Part shown: piece by piece, positions 1-9,913 of the stretch | Position numbering within the stretch: position 1 is the stretch's first letter | Layout: every line of letters begins with the position of its first letter | Assembly: GCF_030272615.1 (NCBI RefSeq) | Contig: NC_081405.1 | Coordinates: 476,412,008 to 476,476,007 of the forward strand | DNA length: 64,000 bases | Reading direction: 5' to 3' | Origin: Cryptomeria japonica | Taxonomy: Eukaryota > Streptophyta > Pinopsida > Cupressales > Cupressaceae | Notes under the pieces: generated by a model | The model's database searches: none | What the model was told of the DNA's origin: nothing | What the model saw: the letters and a program-made list of their open reading frames with translations, nothing else | Program-made: the position numbers and the translations under genes

Positions 1-1149
1 GTGCTTTTAAATCATTTCAGACATGAGAAGAGGATTTATTTTCCCTATTTCCTTTTTAGGTCTTTGTTGCAATCTCTGAATAAGCATAGTAAGAATCCGA
101 CTTCGCCTGTGCTTCATTGCAGCCCCATTTTGCTCATTTATGAGCATTGCAAGATTCTAGCAATCCAGGAAAATAAGAGATTGTCAGTTTCATCAGGGAA
201 AGGTAAGAGGAAGATGGAGGAAGGTGGGCCTAGCAAGGAGGAGTTATCATAGACCAAAAAGAGTAAAAAACCTACTGTGGAGAAAATTCAAGAGGATATG
301 GGAAAACAAAAGGAAACGGAGGTAGATTCTGAGGTTTTGGCAAAAGAGGGAAGTGAGATGGAGACTGACGAGTTTGATGGAGAGGAGAGCTTGAAGGAAG
401 AGGAGATGGGGGAAGAGGAAAAGGAAGAGGAGATGGGGGAAGAGGAAGGGGGAGCTGAGGATGTTTCCGATCAGAATAGCCCAACCCATAGTGTGAGCAC
501 AGGTAAAGTTAATAGCTAGCCTATGGAGGTGCAGGACAAGCTCAATAACAAGGAAAGGTATTTGGAAACTGAGCAGGAGAAGGATAAGGAGAATTCGAGT
601 AGGGAGAGGGATAAATTTGGAGAGGGAATTATTCTGGATAAACTCAAAAATAAGTTTGAGGCTCGTATGGGATTTAACAGGTGAATATATGAGAGAATTA
701 TGTATCTAGAAAAAATCGATAAGCAACAAGAGGAGAAGGGAAAGAATGTGGAAAGTAACTAGGAATAGTGGCAAAAGGGTATGGAGGAAAAAGTGGAGAA
801 TATGGAAGCTCAGATTAGCAATCTGGAGGAAGGAAAAAATGCAATGAAAAACCTTCTGGGTATGATTTCGGATATCCTTTCCTCTGTGACTAAGAATTTA
901 GAAGAAATTGCCAATTTTATTGAAGGTTCCAACACTTCCAAACCTATTGTGGATCTCGACATCGATGAGGACGCTACTGAGGCAGAAACCATGGAAAGTG
1001 CTCTTGGTGGTGCGGCAAAAAGAACTAGGGCGAGCATGAAAAAAGCAGCTTTGGCCTCTTCTAAGGATATCCCCAAGCTAAGGGATAATATTAAAGACTT
1101 GCAAGGGATTAGCGGAAATTTGGATAATGCCCTTAAAAACATTAAGTAA
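1..1149 (+). pseudogene. Decayed ORF: acidic segment followed by coiled coil
   Basis: One reading frame runs from the window edge to a TAA at 1147-1149. It is broken by five in-frame stops (250, 517, 682, 760 and 766). The encoded chain has a basic KGKRK patch near 200-215, a very Glu-rich block near 330-450 (repeats of EEEMGEE type), a Lys/Glu-rich middle and a helical C-terminal part (781-1149). That last part reads like a coiled coil, with an Asp/Glu cluster near 945-990. No domain is recognised. The T-rich tail after the stop (1150-1315) resembles the non-coding parts of plant LINEs or expressed retrogenes, which is inference. The start may lie left of the window. It is either a dead retroelement ORF or a host pseudogene; the frame itself is clear, the identity is not. 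Confidence 0.4.
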
Positions 1150-1315
1150 TCTGTCTTTTGCTTTCTTTATGTTTTAGTTGGATGTTGTTGGTTTTGCTGG
1201 TTTTGTTGGGCTTTTTTTCTGGTATTTTGCAATATGTTTTTTCTTGCTTCTTAATATTTTTATCAATTATCTTTTGTAATAGGGTTTTGGGATCCCTTCA
1301 AAACCTATTTTTCTC

Positions 1316-2264
1316 ATAATCAAAAACATTATTTCCTAATTTTTAATTCCTCTACTCATTCTCTCTCCTCTTGTAAAATCCTCCTTGCTTTTCCACTTGT
1401 CTTCTAATCTCTCATTATCTCACCTAATCACCCTCTCTAATCATTTTCTAGTGGCTAATCCTCATGATTAGCCACAAAATCAACCAATTTCCATAAATGG
1501 CTTGTCCCCTTTTAACCCCCAACCTTAAATGCACCAACTTTGGTCATTTCAAAGATTTCAAATTTACTCTCTTCCCCATGCATTCTCATCTACCCAATGA
1601 ATTTTTAATTCCTTCTCCCATTTCTTTTCCCCATGCATCTCATTATTAGGGAATTTTTAATTCCCTTGTCCTCCCCCAAGCAATTTTTTAATTCCTTTTT
1701 GCCTTTCCAATGTACTTGAGGGTAGCTTCCCCATGTACATTGTGGAGTGTGGAGATAAGAAATACCTTTATGACAAATCTCTTGGTCTCCACACCATGTC
1801 CCTTCAATCTATGTCCCCACCTTCCTTCATTTTCAACCCTTGATTAAATTTCAATCTCAACCATCCATTCATTCCTCTTCAAATCTATAAATTGGGGTCT
1901 CCTCTTTATTTCATATCTCATCTTGTGCAATCTTATGCTATCATTTTAGCTTTAGAACCCATCTTTGTAAATCACCACTATAGGCAAATAACATCCAAAA
2001 GCATAGTCATCCACATCTTTCATCCATTTGCAAACATCCATCCATCCTTTCATCCAATTTGTTGTGCATTGGAGAGCAACCACATATCAATCAAGGAGCA
2101 CATTAAAATCAAGTAGAGACAAGGGCGCATCCCACTTCATCCATTGCTCAATCCGAAGGAGAAGGTGAAGGTAATAAGGTAAAATGGTTTAGTTTCTATG
2201 CTTTGAATGCTTTTGTTTTTATTTCTAACCATTGCTATCTCCTTGTTGTTTTTCACCCTCTTCA
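1316..2264 (+). mobile_element. Probable 5' LTR of an old Ty3/gypsy-type element
   Basis: The right end is defined by ...TTCA followed after three T's by a primer-binding-site-like TGG at 2268. A TATA-like TATAAAT lies at 1886-1892, and a C/T-rich leader follows, as in LTR promoters. The left edge is not visible: no matching second LTR or target duplication was found, so 1316 is only where the sequence changes character. The segment repeats the phrase TTTTTAATTCC several times between 1335 and 1700. Confidence 0.4.
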
Positions 2265-2267
2265 TTT

Positions 2268-2285
2268 TGGCACGCTCGGTGGGAC
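2268..2285 (+). other. Primer-binding-site-like sequence
   Basis: TGGCACGCTCGGTGGGAC follows a CA-terminated LTR-like end by three bases, the usual position of a tRNA primer site. It is not the initiator-Met type (TGGTATCAGAGC), and I cannot assign the tRNA. Confidence 0.4.
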
Positions 2286-3357
2286 CCACGTCCCTAGTTT
2301 CTAACTTAAAATTTGAGTTTTTTTGTGATTTTTTATCTTGCAGGTTCTGGAACAGTGCCTACACCTAGAAATCGACGTATGCACCTATTTGCTTTAACAT
2401 CTCCATTGCAGATCAACGCCTCCATGTAAAATTTAAATTTTCTAACTGTCATTTTCCGTAGGGTTGTATTTCAACATTTTCGCCTTGCTTTCATGCCTCT
2501 ACATAGTGTCTTTGGACACTTAGTTTTAGAGCCTTATTTTTAGTTTTTGCAATGTAAAAAAAATAAAAATAATTAAAAATTAACTAAAAACAACAAAAAA
2601 AATCTTAGCATAGATTTTTCTTTTTGTTTTGACAACTGGACTAATCTTGTAGGTAATTTAGTTAATTTTTGGGTCTTCGTGGTGCTTCAGCATTTGTGCA
2701 GATGACCAACATTTGTGCTCTACTTCAACATCTATACATTGAACCAGAAAAAGCCTGCTTAGTTTTGATTTCAATTTTTCAATTTTTCAAATTTCAACTA
2801 ACTATTTAGTATTTAATTTCCTACATTGACATCTACGCAGATGCTTAATTTTTGCACTTAGGATCAACGCCTGTATCCGAGATGGTTTAAAATTCACACT
2901 TGAAATTTAAAAAAAATTGTTGTTTTTTGCTTTCTATTCTAGCAGTTTGTGCGTAGATTGTTTCAGCATTTGCGCAAATGTGTTAACGTCTGCACATGCT
3001 CTTTGGTGTCTACGCCTGCGGTTCAGCATCTACGCTGTAACCTTAGGAGGTTTTTGTTACTGATCTTAATTTCAGTTTTTGTAGGTTTTCTCCTGAGTCC
3101 AAGACTGCATTTTCAGACTACTAACTATTTCTTGCAGCACCGCTTGTCAAAGACAATTTTTTATCACTAGCTTAGTTTTTTTTTTTTGTATTTTAGATTA
3201 GAAAACCTTCGCATGTGGGATTAAAATTAACAAGTGTCTTCCATGTTTTGTGTGCTTGCACACATGTTTGGGTGGACCCACCATTGCACTTGAGTATCCT
3301 CTCCCCTCGCCTTCGTGGATCTTGGGTGTAAGAGTAAAAGCAATCAACAACACCCAT
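2286..3357 (+). other. Non-coding leader remnant of the old gypsy-type element
   Basis: No coding frame is seen. The stretch contains many variants of short words such as CAGCATTTGCGCA and AACGCCTGCA, so it is low in complexity but not a clean tandem array. It is interrupted at 3363 by the younger LTR element and, judging from the restored target site, continues at 11181. Confidence 0.35.
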
Positions 3358-3362
3358 CTTTT

Positions 3363-4563
3363 TGTAGCGTCCTAAAATTGCGACACTTGCAATTTCGACT
3401 GCATTTCGGTCTTCACGATGGCGACGCAACACGCAACTTGAATGGAGACCCTGAAACTTGCTCACGACACTAAAAACTGCATTTTTCAAGCACCTTGGCC
3501 TGAACCTCCTTGCACCCTGCTGTCCCGGGAGGTGGGACCAGAGCGCCCAGCGCCCTGGTCCCTGGGTCCTATTTTGGGCCTGGTCTCCTAAGGGGTCTCG
3601 GGTCTTTTTGTTTGCAATTTGGAAATTAACTTTCCTGGTCGGCCTAAGGTCGGGAAAATCAGTCTATCAGCCCTAAATGACAAGTATATAAACTACATTT
3701 TTCTCTCTCATTTGGCATGAAGAGGATATGTGTAAAAGCGTGGAAACTATACTCAAGCATTCAAGCATTCAAGCATTCCTTCAAGCAATTGATCATTTCA
3801 AGTCTCCATTCAAGGCTAAGTGTTGCATTCAAGTCAAGGATTCAACCATTGAAGAGGAGATCACATACTACATGCTACAACATACAACATACAACATCTA
3901 TACCTTCGCACATAAGGATACAAACATCCTTAGAACAAGGTATTAGTACTTGTTTTACATACATTTACATTTACAGCACTTGCTCATTTCTTGGTTAATT
4001 CCAAAACCGGGGTTTGACCTAAAGGCAAACCCCTAATCCCTAACCCCCCAATCGTCTTCACTTTTCTGTGTGTAGGTTGCAGGTACGCGGCTGAAATTGA
4101 AGATCTGGAATCCTTGTGCAGAGACGAACGGATCCCCCTTCGTTTCGCGGATTTTTCGGAGGACCGTGGCGCCGGGCGCCATCGTCCTGACAACTTTTGC
4201 TCAAATTTGCAGGACAGCGCCGTATTGACATTTTACTGCTAATTCCAGGTCCGCAGCTTCATACTGTATTCCTATCTCAGTTTATAAGCGAATCTTTATC
4301 ACTTTCTATGCATGCTTAGCTTAATTCTCCTATCAACATTCTTTACAAAAGAGGGTAGCCTTGCTGTCTTAACCCTTGAAACACATTTAGCATCCAATCT
4401 TGCATTGCGTGGGATTGGATCTTGTGGGTTTCAACCCCTCTTTTGAATGTAAAGTCTCTCCCCTAAGTGAAAACCATCGAATCCTAGCGAACCTCCCTTC
4501 TCTCTCCTCGGAGTTGGAAGAGGGGAGACCAACTAGGGTTCGATCACGATTTTCTGCTTTACA
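3363..4563 (+). repeat. 5' LTR of the TR-GAG-like element
   Basis: 1201 bp, TG...CA. A TATA box (TATATAAA) lies at 3685-3692. The LTR carries one copy of a 27-nt GC-rich hairpin unit (3535-3561) and a related hairpin at 4161-4187. Its partner is 9914-11175. Confidence 0.93.
3685..3692 (+). promoter_or_regulatory. LTR TATA box
   Basis: TATATAAA sits about 320 bp into the LTR and is repeated identically in the 3' LTR at 10297-10304. It is followed by a C/T-rich initiator-like stretch. It probably marks the U3/R boundary region. Confidence 0.6.
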
Positions 4564-4566
4564 TTT

Positions 4567-4584
4567 TGGTGAACCTGACGTGAA
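4567..4584 (+). other. Primer binding site candidate
   Basis: TGGTGAACCTGACGTGAA starts three bases after the LTR end, the expected position. It is not the initiator-Met type. I could not assign the tRNA from memory. Confidence 0.55.
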
Positions 4585-5734
4585 CATCCTTTCTGATTTT
4601 TCATGCTTAGATCTGAAAAAATTGATTACATTTCCATGTTTGATCTTTTGCAAAATTTTAGAGGTGATTGCATAAAAACCCTAAATTTTCTTTTTAGTAA
4701 TTGAACCTGCGAAATGTCTAAATGTTAATGCCTGTTTCAGATCTGCCCTTCTATTACAAATTTTCAATTCATATTTGTGCTTTAATTCTGAAAATTAAGT
4801 GGTTAAATGTCAAAACCCTAATTTTTGAAACCCTCTTGATTCAACCTTTGTCCGACAATTTCACTGATCAAAACATCTTCAAATCAGCTGTAACTTTGGA
4901 TTCCGCAATAAAATCACAATATCTTTCATCCCTGAAAATTTGAAAAAAAGTTGCGAGGACCGTGGTGCCGAGCACCATCGTCCCCGACATTTTTCCCGAA
5001 ATTTCGGGAGCGAGATCTTACTGTATTTTCCTGCTAAAATCTAGAATTTTGGCTGATTTTATCAATTTTAACACCTTCAAAATAACAGTCAAAGTTGGTC
5101 TTGTGATTGCTTGGATTAAGGCTTCTAAACATTTAAAAATCATTGAAATTGAAATTTTGTGTCAAAATTGTGTTCTCACTGTCCTAAATCTGAATAGTGT
5201 GTTATCATTCATTAAAAATTTCAGTGCTTTATTCAAATTCTTGCATTTTGTGACTTTTGAAATTAAGTGCTTAATTACAACAACTTTGATTTCCGCTTTC
5301 AAAATTGAATTTTGCGTGAAATTGAGTCAATTTTTAAATTTCAAAATTTGCATTGCTCTTGACATTCCCTCTAAAATCATAAAATTCAAAATTTCAGTTT
5401 CCCTCTCTTTTTCAAAATTCAAATTTTTGCATTTTTCGACAATCTTGATAGGGTTCAATTTCGAGATTACAACTTTAATTTGGCCTATCTACAGATCGTA
5501 AAATCACTCAATTTTTTCAGATTAGCTTTAAAATCATCATACCTTTCATCCCTGCAAATTTCAAAAAAAGTTGCAAGGACCGTGTTGCACTCCAGGCGCC
5601 ACGGTCCTGGGCATTTTTTCCGAAATTTCGGGAGACTGTTGTGATTGCATTTAACAGCTTAAATCCAAAAGATTGGCTGATTTTACTGAAAATTGCTACC
5701 TCTAAATTCAAAATCTTCTCTCTCTTTCTAGTGC
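4585..5734 (+). other. Untranslated leader with a duplicated hairpin block
   Basis: No real gene. A block of about 100 bp occurs twice (4921-5020 and 5541-5640). Each copy has CTTTCATCCCTG, an A-rich run, a GGACC/GGTCC-type hairpin (4957-4983; 5577-5607) and the palindrome CCCGAAATTTCGGG or a close variant (4995-5008; 5620-5631). The 179-codon frame at 4962-5501 is a Phe/Ile-rich reading of AT-rich leader and is not credible as a gene. Confidence 0.6.
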
Positions 5735-8700
5735 ATGAGTTTTACAACAATAAGCCCTACTTACACTATTCCCGTTAGACGAAGCCTTAGAATTAAGTCT
5801 TTCCAAGGTTTAACTACTAAGGAGATGGAACCTAATTTGAATAGCCTTTTTAACGAGGACATGGGTAGTTCCTCTAATCCTCCTAATGATGAAGAAGCTC
5901 TCCATGAGGTTTCTGAAGAACAACTTTCGAAATTGGATAACCAATTTGACGATTTTCGACAATGGATGTCTCAAGAATACCCTGATAGTCAAGCTCTTCC
6001 TTTAATTGAGGGTCTAAAACGTATGCTTCAAAGTGATAAGAATGGAATTGATATTTTGCGTGGTATTGCACACATTGTGGATTCGAATGTGATGCCTATG
6101 AAAAGTTGTGCTGAAAATTTAGGTTATACACAACCTCCTACTCAAGTCAATCATTCTATTCCTTTGACAACTCCTATTGCTAGTATACCTACCTTTACAT
6201 CAAACATCATGGCTACTTCTATACAAGACATTCCTCCTGTGATTACTAGTCATGGGGGCAACCCTTCTTCTTCAATTAACCCTCTTCCTTCATTCAATCC
6301 GACTTCTTCATTCATTCCTTCAATGAGTGTCCCTATTATATCTCCACAAATGAACATGACGCAAGGGGGCAATTCATTTAACCATTCCATCCCTCCTTGT
6401 AGTATTCCTCCTGTCCAATCATCTCCTATGACTAATTATCATAGAGTCCCACCACCTTACTCTTTACCTTCTTTCAATAACACAACACCTCCATCTCAAT
6501 CTAACACATCCAATATGAACTCTTCGACTGAAGTGACCATTAACAATCTTGCACAAACTGTCTCTTCTTTACAGCAACAAATTGCCTCTATGAATCAATC
6601 TAAGTTTAGTGTGCCCACATTTGATGTTGTGAGCCCACTTTCTCTTGACATTGTTCGAGCTATCCCTCCTAAACATGTTGAAATCCTGCATTTGGAACTT
6701 TATAATGGTAAAGGAGATCCTCTAACACATGTTAAGACTTTTCAAACAATATGTACCGATTTTGCTTATGACCAAAGGTTGCTTGCAAAACTGTTTACTA
6801 GAACATTAAGAGACAAAGCCCTACAATGGTATTGCTCGTTGCCTTCTTATTCTATTACTTCTTTCGAACAACTTGCAAATGCTTTCATTCAACAATTTCA
6901 AAACAATATAAGTCCTAAGGTTACTTTGATTGATTTAATGCATTGTAAACAAGGTGTTAAAGAAAAAGTGACTGATTTCATTGGTAGATATAAGCATTTG
7001 TATGCTCAAATTTCTTTTCTAGTACCTGACAATGATATTCAAAGAATCTTTATTTCTAATTTACAAAAAGATATTCGAGACAAACTTCTGTTTTCTGAGT
7101 TTACTTCTTTCCAACAGTTGTGCGCCACTCTTCACAATTATCAACTGACTGTGAGTCAAATGGAACAATCACATCCTATGGCTCCGAGTGATAAGGGTGA
7201 CAGCAGTCAACAACCATTTGGGAAGTTTAAACCGAACAGAGATTCCATCAAATTCAATGAAAACATCATCAACAACAATGTGAATGCAGCATCAGGTGTG
7301 CCTCCTATTTCTAAATTTTTCAAGAAAGAAAGAAAGTATACTCCTTTGAATGAATCATTGCATAGTATTATGAATAAGTTATTGGAACAAAATGTGCTTA
7401 CTCTTCCTCCTATAAGACAAATTGATCCTGCAAAGATTACTTCACCTTATTTTGATAACAAATCTTTTTGTCAATTTCACCGTCAGCCTGGGCATGATAC
7501 TGAAAAATGTTTTTCTTTAAAGGGTAAAATTCAAGATTTGATTGATAATAATACTATCTCTGTTTCTGGTGTGAATGATAAAGGCAACACATCTGTAGCT
7601 CCTCCTAACCAAAATATTCAGATTTTCACTGATCCATTGCCTTCTCATACCTCTAATGCAATTGAGGCTAATGATTCCTCTCTCTCATCTGATGGTCTTG
7701 TGTCTGTGACTCCGAATGTGATTAACTTTGTAGAGCAGCAAGAAATCCCTAAAGAACCTTCCATCACATTTGATTCCAGTGAAACCATTAGGGCACCTGA
7801 TGGTCCTTTATACATAGTTGCAAAAGTTAAGAATACACCTTGCCATGGAGTGCTTATTGATCCTTCGTGCATGGTTAATGTTATTACTGAAGAATTTCTT
7901 TTTACTTTGCAATTGAATCAAGTGATCTATGACAAAACAGATGTGATTGTGAAACTATTTGATGCATTTTCTTCTCCTGCAATTGGTTCTATTACATTGC
8001 CTATTGAGGTCCATAACAAATCTCTTGATGTGAACTTTGCTATTATTCCATCTTCCGAACAATTTCGTGTGAAGCTTGGCTATCCTTGGCTATCTTCCAT
8101 GAAAGCTATTGCTTCTCCTATTCATAAGTGTTTGAAATTTCCCCATAATGGTGAAGTTGTTACTGTCAATCATAGTCTCTTTAAACCAGCTGAAAGAACT
8201 TCTAGCGTTCCTCTTGATTACTTTTGGCCTAAACCATTCCAATCTCTTCCTCCGCGAAGTGATCATCTTTTCAAATCTTATCAAAAGTGGAAAACAGATA
8301 TGATCCTATCTCTAAGTGAACCTAGAACACCTAAGCTTGACATTCCTATCATTCTTGAGAAGGAAGTTCTTCCTTTGAAAGATAAAACTAATGTCTTTCC
8401 TCAAGAAGATTCTCAACCCATCCCTATGGATGTGACTATGTCTATACCTAATAAACTTCCTAAGAGTAGACCTATACCTCCTCGTCATGATGGACTTGGT
8501 CTTCTCCCTAAACCAAAAATTCCTCCTTTATATGGAGCAGTTCCTCCTCCTTTTTATAGAGAGAAGAGACCTTCTTCTTCTCCTATTATCCAGCCTAAGA
8601 GACCACAACCTAAACACCCAAGTGCTAAGGATGAGAACATTCCTCCTCCTCAGTCTTCTCCACTTCCTACTAAGACTAGACGAAATCGTTCTGCACGTGA

Positions 8701-9175
8701 ACGCCGACGAAAGCATCGTCTTAGAGCTCAGGCAGCTGCTTCTCAAACTTTGCAATCTCCAAAAACACCTTCAACAAGCATGATTCCATTTTCTCCTCAG
8801 CTGGAAATTGAGCCGAAATCTCCTAAACATAAGATGCATGATGGTCTTGATCCTGTGCGAGTTAAAGATCCTATTTTTATAAATCTTGATGATGATATGG
8901 ATGAAAATGTTATTCATGATGAAAATATTACTCCTCTTGCTTCTGATAGTGAATATGAACTTGTTGATGTCGATAACCATTTATCTAATGAATTTTCTAA
9001 AGCACTTATCCTAGCTCCTAGACAAGAACAATGTGGCTCGGAACATGAACATAGCCCTTGTTTGGATCTTGTGATAGCTCCATCTGCTGTGTTGGATGTT
9101 CCTCCTCTAGCGTGTTCCCTGCCTTCCCGAAACATTGATCAGCAAGATCGGGGGGTAGATGACATGCTAGACTAG
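5735..9175 (+). CDS. gag-pro: Gag/protease-like polyprotein of the TR-GAG-like element, intact
   Basis: 1146 codons without interruption. Residues 1-315 are Ser/Pro/Thr-rich and low in complexity. Residues about 320-470 match the plant retrotransposon Gag domain (LYNGKGDP, ALQWYCSLP, FIGRYKHLYAQI). Residues 579-592 form the zinc-knuckle variant Cx2Hx4GHx4C seen in plant gypsy proteins. Residues about 690-800 look like a retroviral aspartic protease: D709 sits in LIDPSCMVNVI, where relatives have Asp-Thr/Ser-Gly. Losing that Gly may weaken or abolish catalysis. A Pro-rich tail (880-980), an Arg-rich cluster (RRNRSARERRRKHR, about 980-995) and an acidic end follow. It presumably builds the particle that packages the element RNA, with Pol supplied in trans (inference). 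The start ATG is the first in the frame after the leader. Confidence 0.85.
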   Translation: MSFTTISPTYTIPVRRSLRIKSFQGLTTKEMEPNLNSLFNEDMGSSSNPPNDEEALHEVSEEQLSKLDNQFDDFRQWMSQEYPDSQALPLIEGLKRMLQSDKNGIDILRGIAHIVDSNVMPMKSCAENLGYTQPPTQVNHSIPLTTPIASIPTFTSNIMATSIQDIPPVITSHGGNPSSSINPLPSFNPTSSFIPSMSVPIISPQMNMTQGGNSFNHSIPPCSIPPVQSSPMTNYHRVPPPYSLPSFNNTTPPSQSNTSNMNSSTEVTINNLAQTVSSLQQQIASMNQSKFSVPTFDVVSPLSLDIVRAIPPKHVEILHLELYNGKGDPLTHVKTFQTICTDFAYDQRLLAKLFTRTLRDKALQWYCSLPSYSITSFEQLANAFIQQFQNNISPKVTLIDLMHCKQGVKEKVTDFIGRYKHLYAQISFLVPDNDIQRIFISNLQKDIRDKLLFSEFTSFQQLCATLHNYQLTVSQMEQSHPMAPSDKGDSSQQPFGKFKPNRDSIKFNENIINNNVNAASGVPPISKFFKKERKYTPLNESLHSIMNKLLEQNVLTLPPIRQIDPAKITSPYFDNKSFCQFHRQPGHDTEKCFSLKGKIQDLIDNNTISVSGVNDKGNTSVAPPNQNIQIFTDPLPSHTSNAIEANDSSLSSDGLVSVTPNVINFVEQQEIPKEPSITFDSSETIRAPDGPLYIVAKVKNTPCHGVLIDPSCMVNVITEEFLFTLQLNQVIYDKTDVIVKLFDAFSSPAIGSITLPIEVHNKSLDVNFAIIPSSEQFRVKLGYPWLSSMKAIASPIHKCLKFPHNGEVVTVNHSLFKPAERTSSVPLDYFWPKPFQSLPPRSDHLFKSYQKWKTDMILSLSEPRTPKLDIPIILEKEVLPLKDKTNVFPQEDSQPIPMDVTMSIPNKLPKSRPIPPRHDGLGLLPKPKIPPLYGAVPPPFYREKRPSSSPIIQPKRPQPKHPSAKDENIPPPQSSPLPTKTRRNRSARERRRKHRLRAQAAASQTLQSPKTPSTSMIPFSPQLEIEPKSPKHKMHDGLDPVRVKDPIFINLDDDMDENVIHDENITPLASDSEYELVDVDNHLSNEFSKALILAPRQEQCGSEHEHSPCLDLVIAPSAVLDVPPLACSLPSRNIDQQDRGVDDMLD

Positions 9176-9898
9176 TTACATTAGCATAGCAGATTCTCTC
9201 CCCCTCTCTTTTGTTACTTCTTCTATATGTTATTCTCATTCTTCTATTTGTTGTCCTTGGTGTTGTCTACTTGAGGATGATGCAAAGCATTGAGATCTCT
9301 CGGTCTCTCTCATGTTGACTCAAAAGACACATGTGTTCCCTTCTTCTAGGTGACCTTCCTTGATTGGGGAATGAAGAACAATTATGCATACATACATATG
9401 ATATATATACATGAATTATCATACAGCATACTGACCCCGAGGAAAGCGAAGTCACCTTTCTTTGTGTTTTGTGTCTATTATCCTTGGGTTTATCTCACAC
9501 TTGGGGGCTAAATCCTTGCAATAATGTGCTCCTTTCTCATTTTCTTATATGTATCACTACGTTAAAACAATCACCCCCGGTGAGGCGTGTGCGATCGCTT
9601 TAACGTAGGGGGGCATACATCCCGTTCATATCTTTTCAAGATAATTGAAAATTTCTTGGCAAATTTAGCCTTGCCTTGAAAATTTTTGATATCTTTCTTG
9701 CATGACTTATAGTGAGGGAGCCTTACTACTGACAGTCATGGTTCTCCCTTGTGATCTTCCCTTTTACTTTGTCAATCGAAGTCGTAAGATCCTTAGTCCA
9801 CTGGGGGCTTGGTGTATCTTGCCTCCTTGACATGGTGAAAGTCTTTCAATGTTGTTTCCTTGTACTTTACCGGAAGTATGAGCATACATACTCCCGCT
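9176..9898 (+). other. 3' untranslated interior of the TR-GAG-like element
   Basis: No coding sequence. Motifs resembling the polypurine tract occur near 9500 (TTGGGGGCTAAAT) and near 9798 (CTGGGGGCTTG), before the real tract at 9899-9913. A perfect 10-bp inverted repeat lies at 9557-9608. Confidence 0.6.
9557..9608 (+). other. Hairpin with 10-bp perfect stem
   Basis: CTACGTTAAA at 9557-9566 is the reverse complement of TTTAACGTAG at 9599-9608. The loop is C-rich in its first part and G-rich in its second. It lies in the 3' untranslated region of the element; its role is unknown. Confidence 0.6.
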
Positions 9899-9913
9899 AA
9901 AGTGGGGGCTAAA
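9899..9913 (+). other. Polypurine tract
   Basis: AAAGTGGGGGCTAAA lies directly against the TG of the 3' LTR, the position of the plus-strand primer. Confidence 0.75.

Noticed and set aside
4962..5501. 179-codon ORF in the TR-GAG leader
   Set aside because: Phe/Ile/Lys-rich reading of AT-rich leader between duplicated hairpin blocks; no domain.
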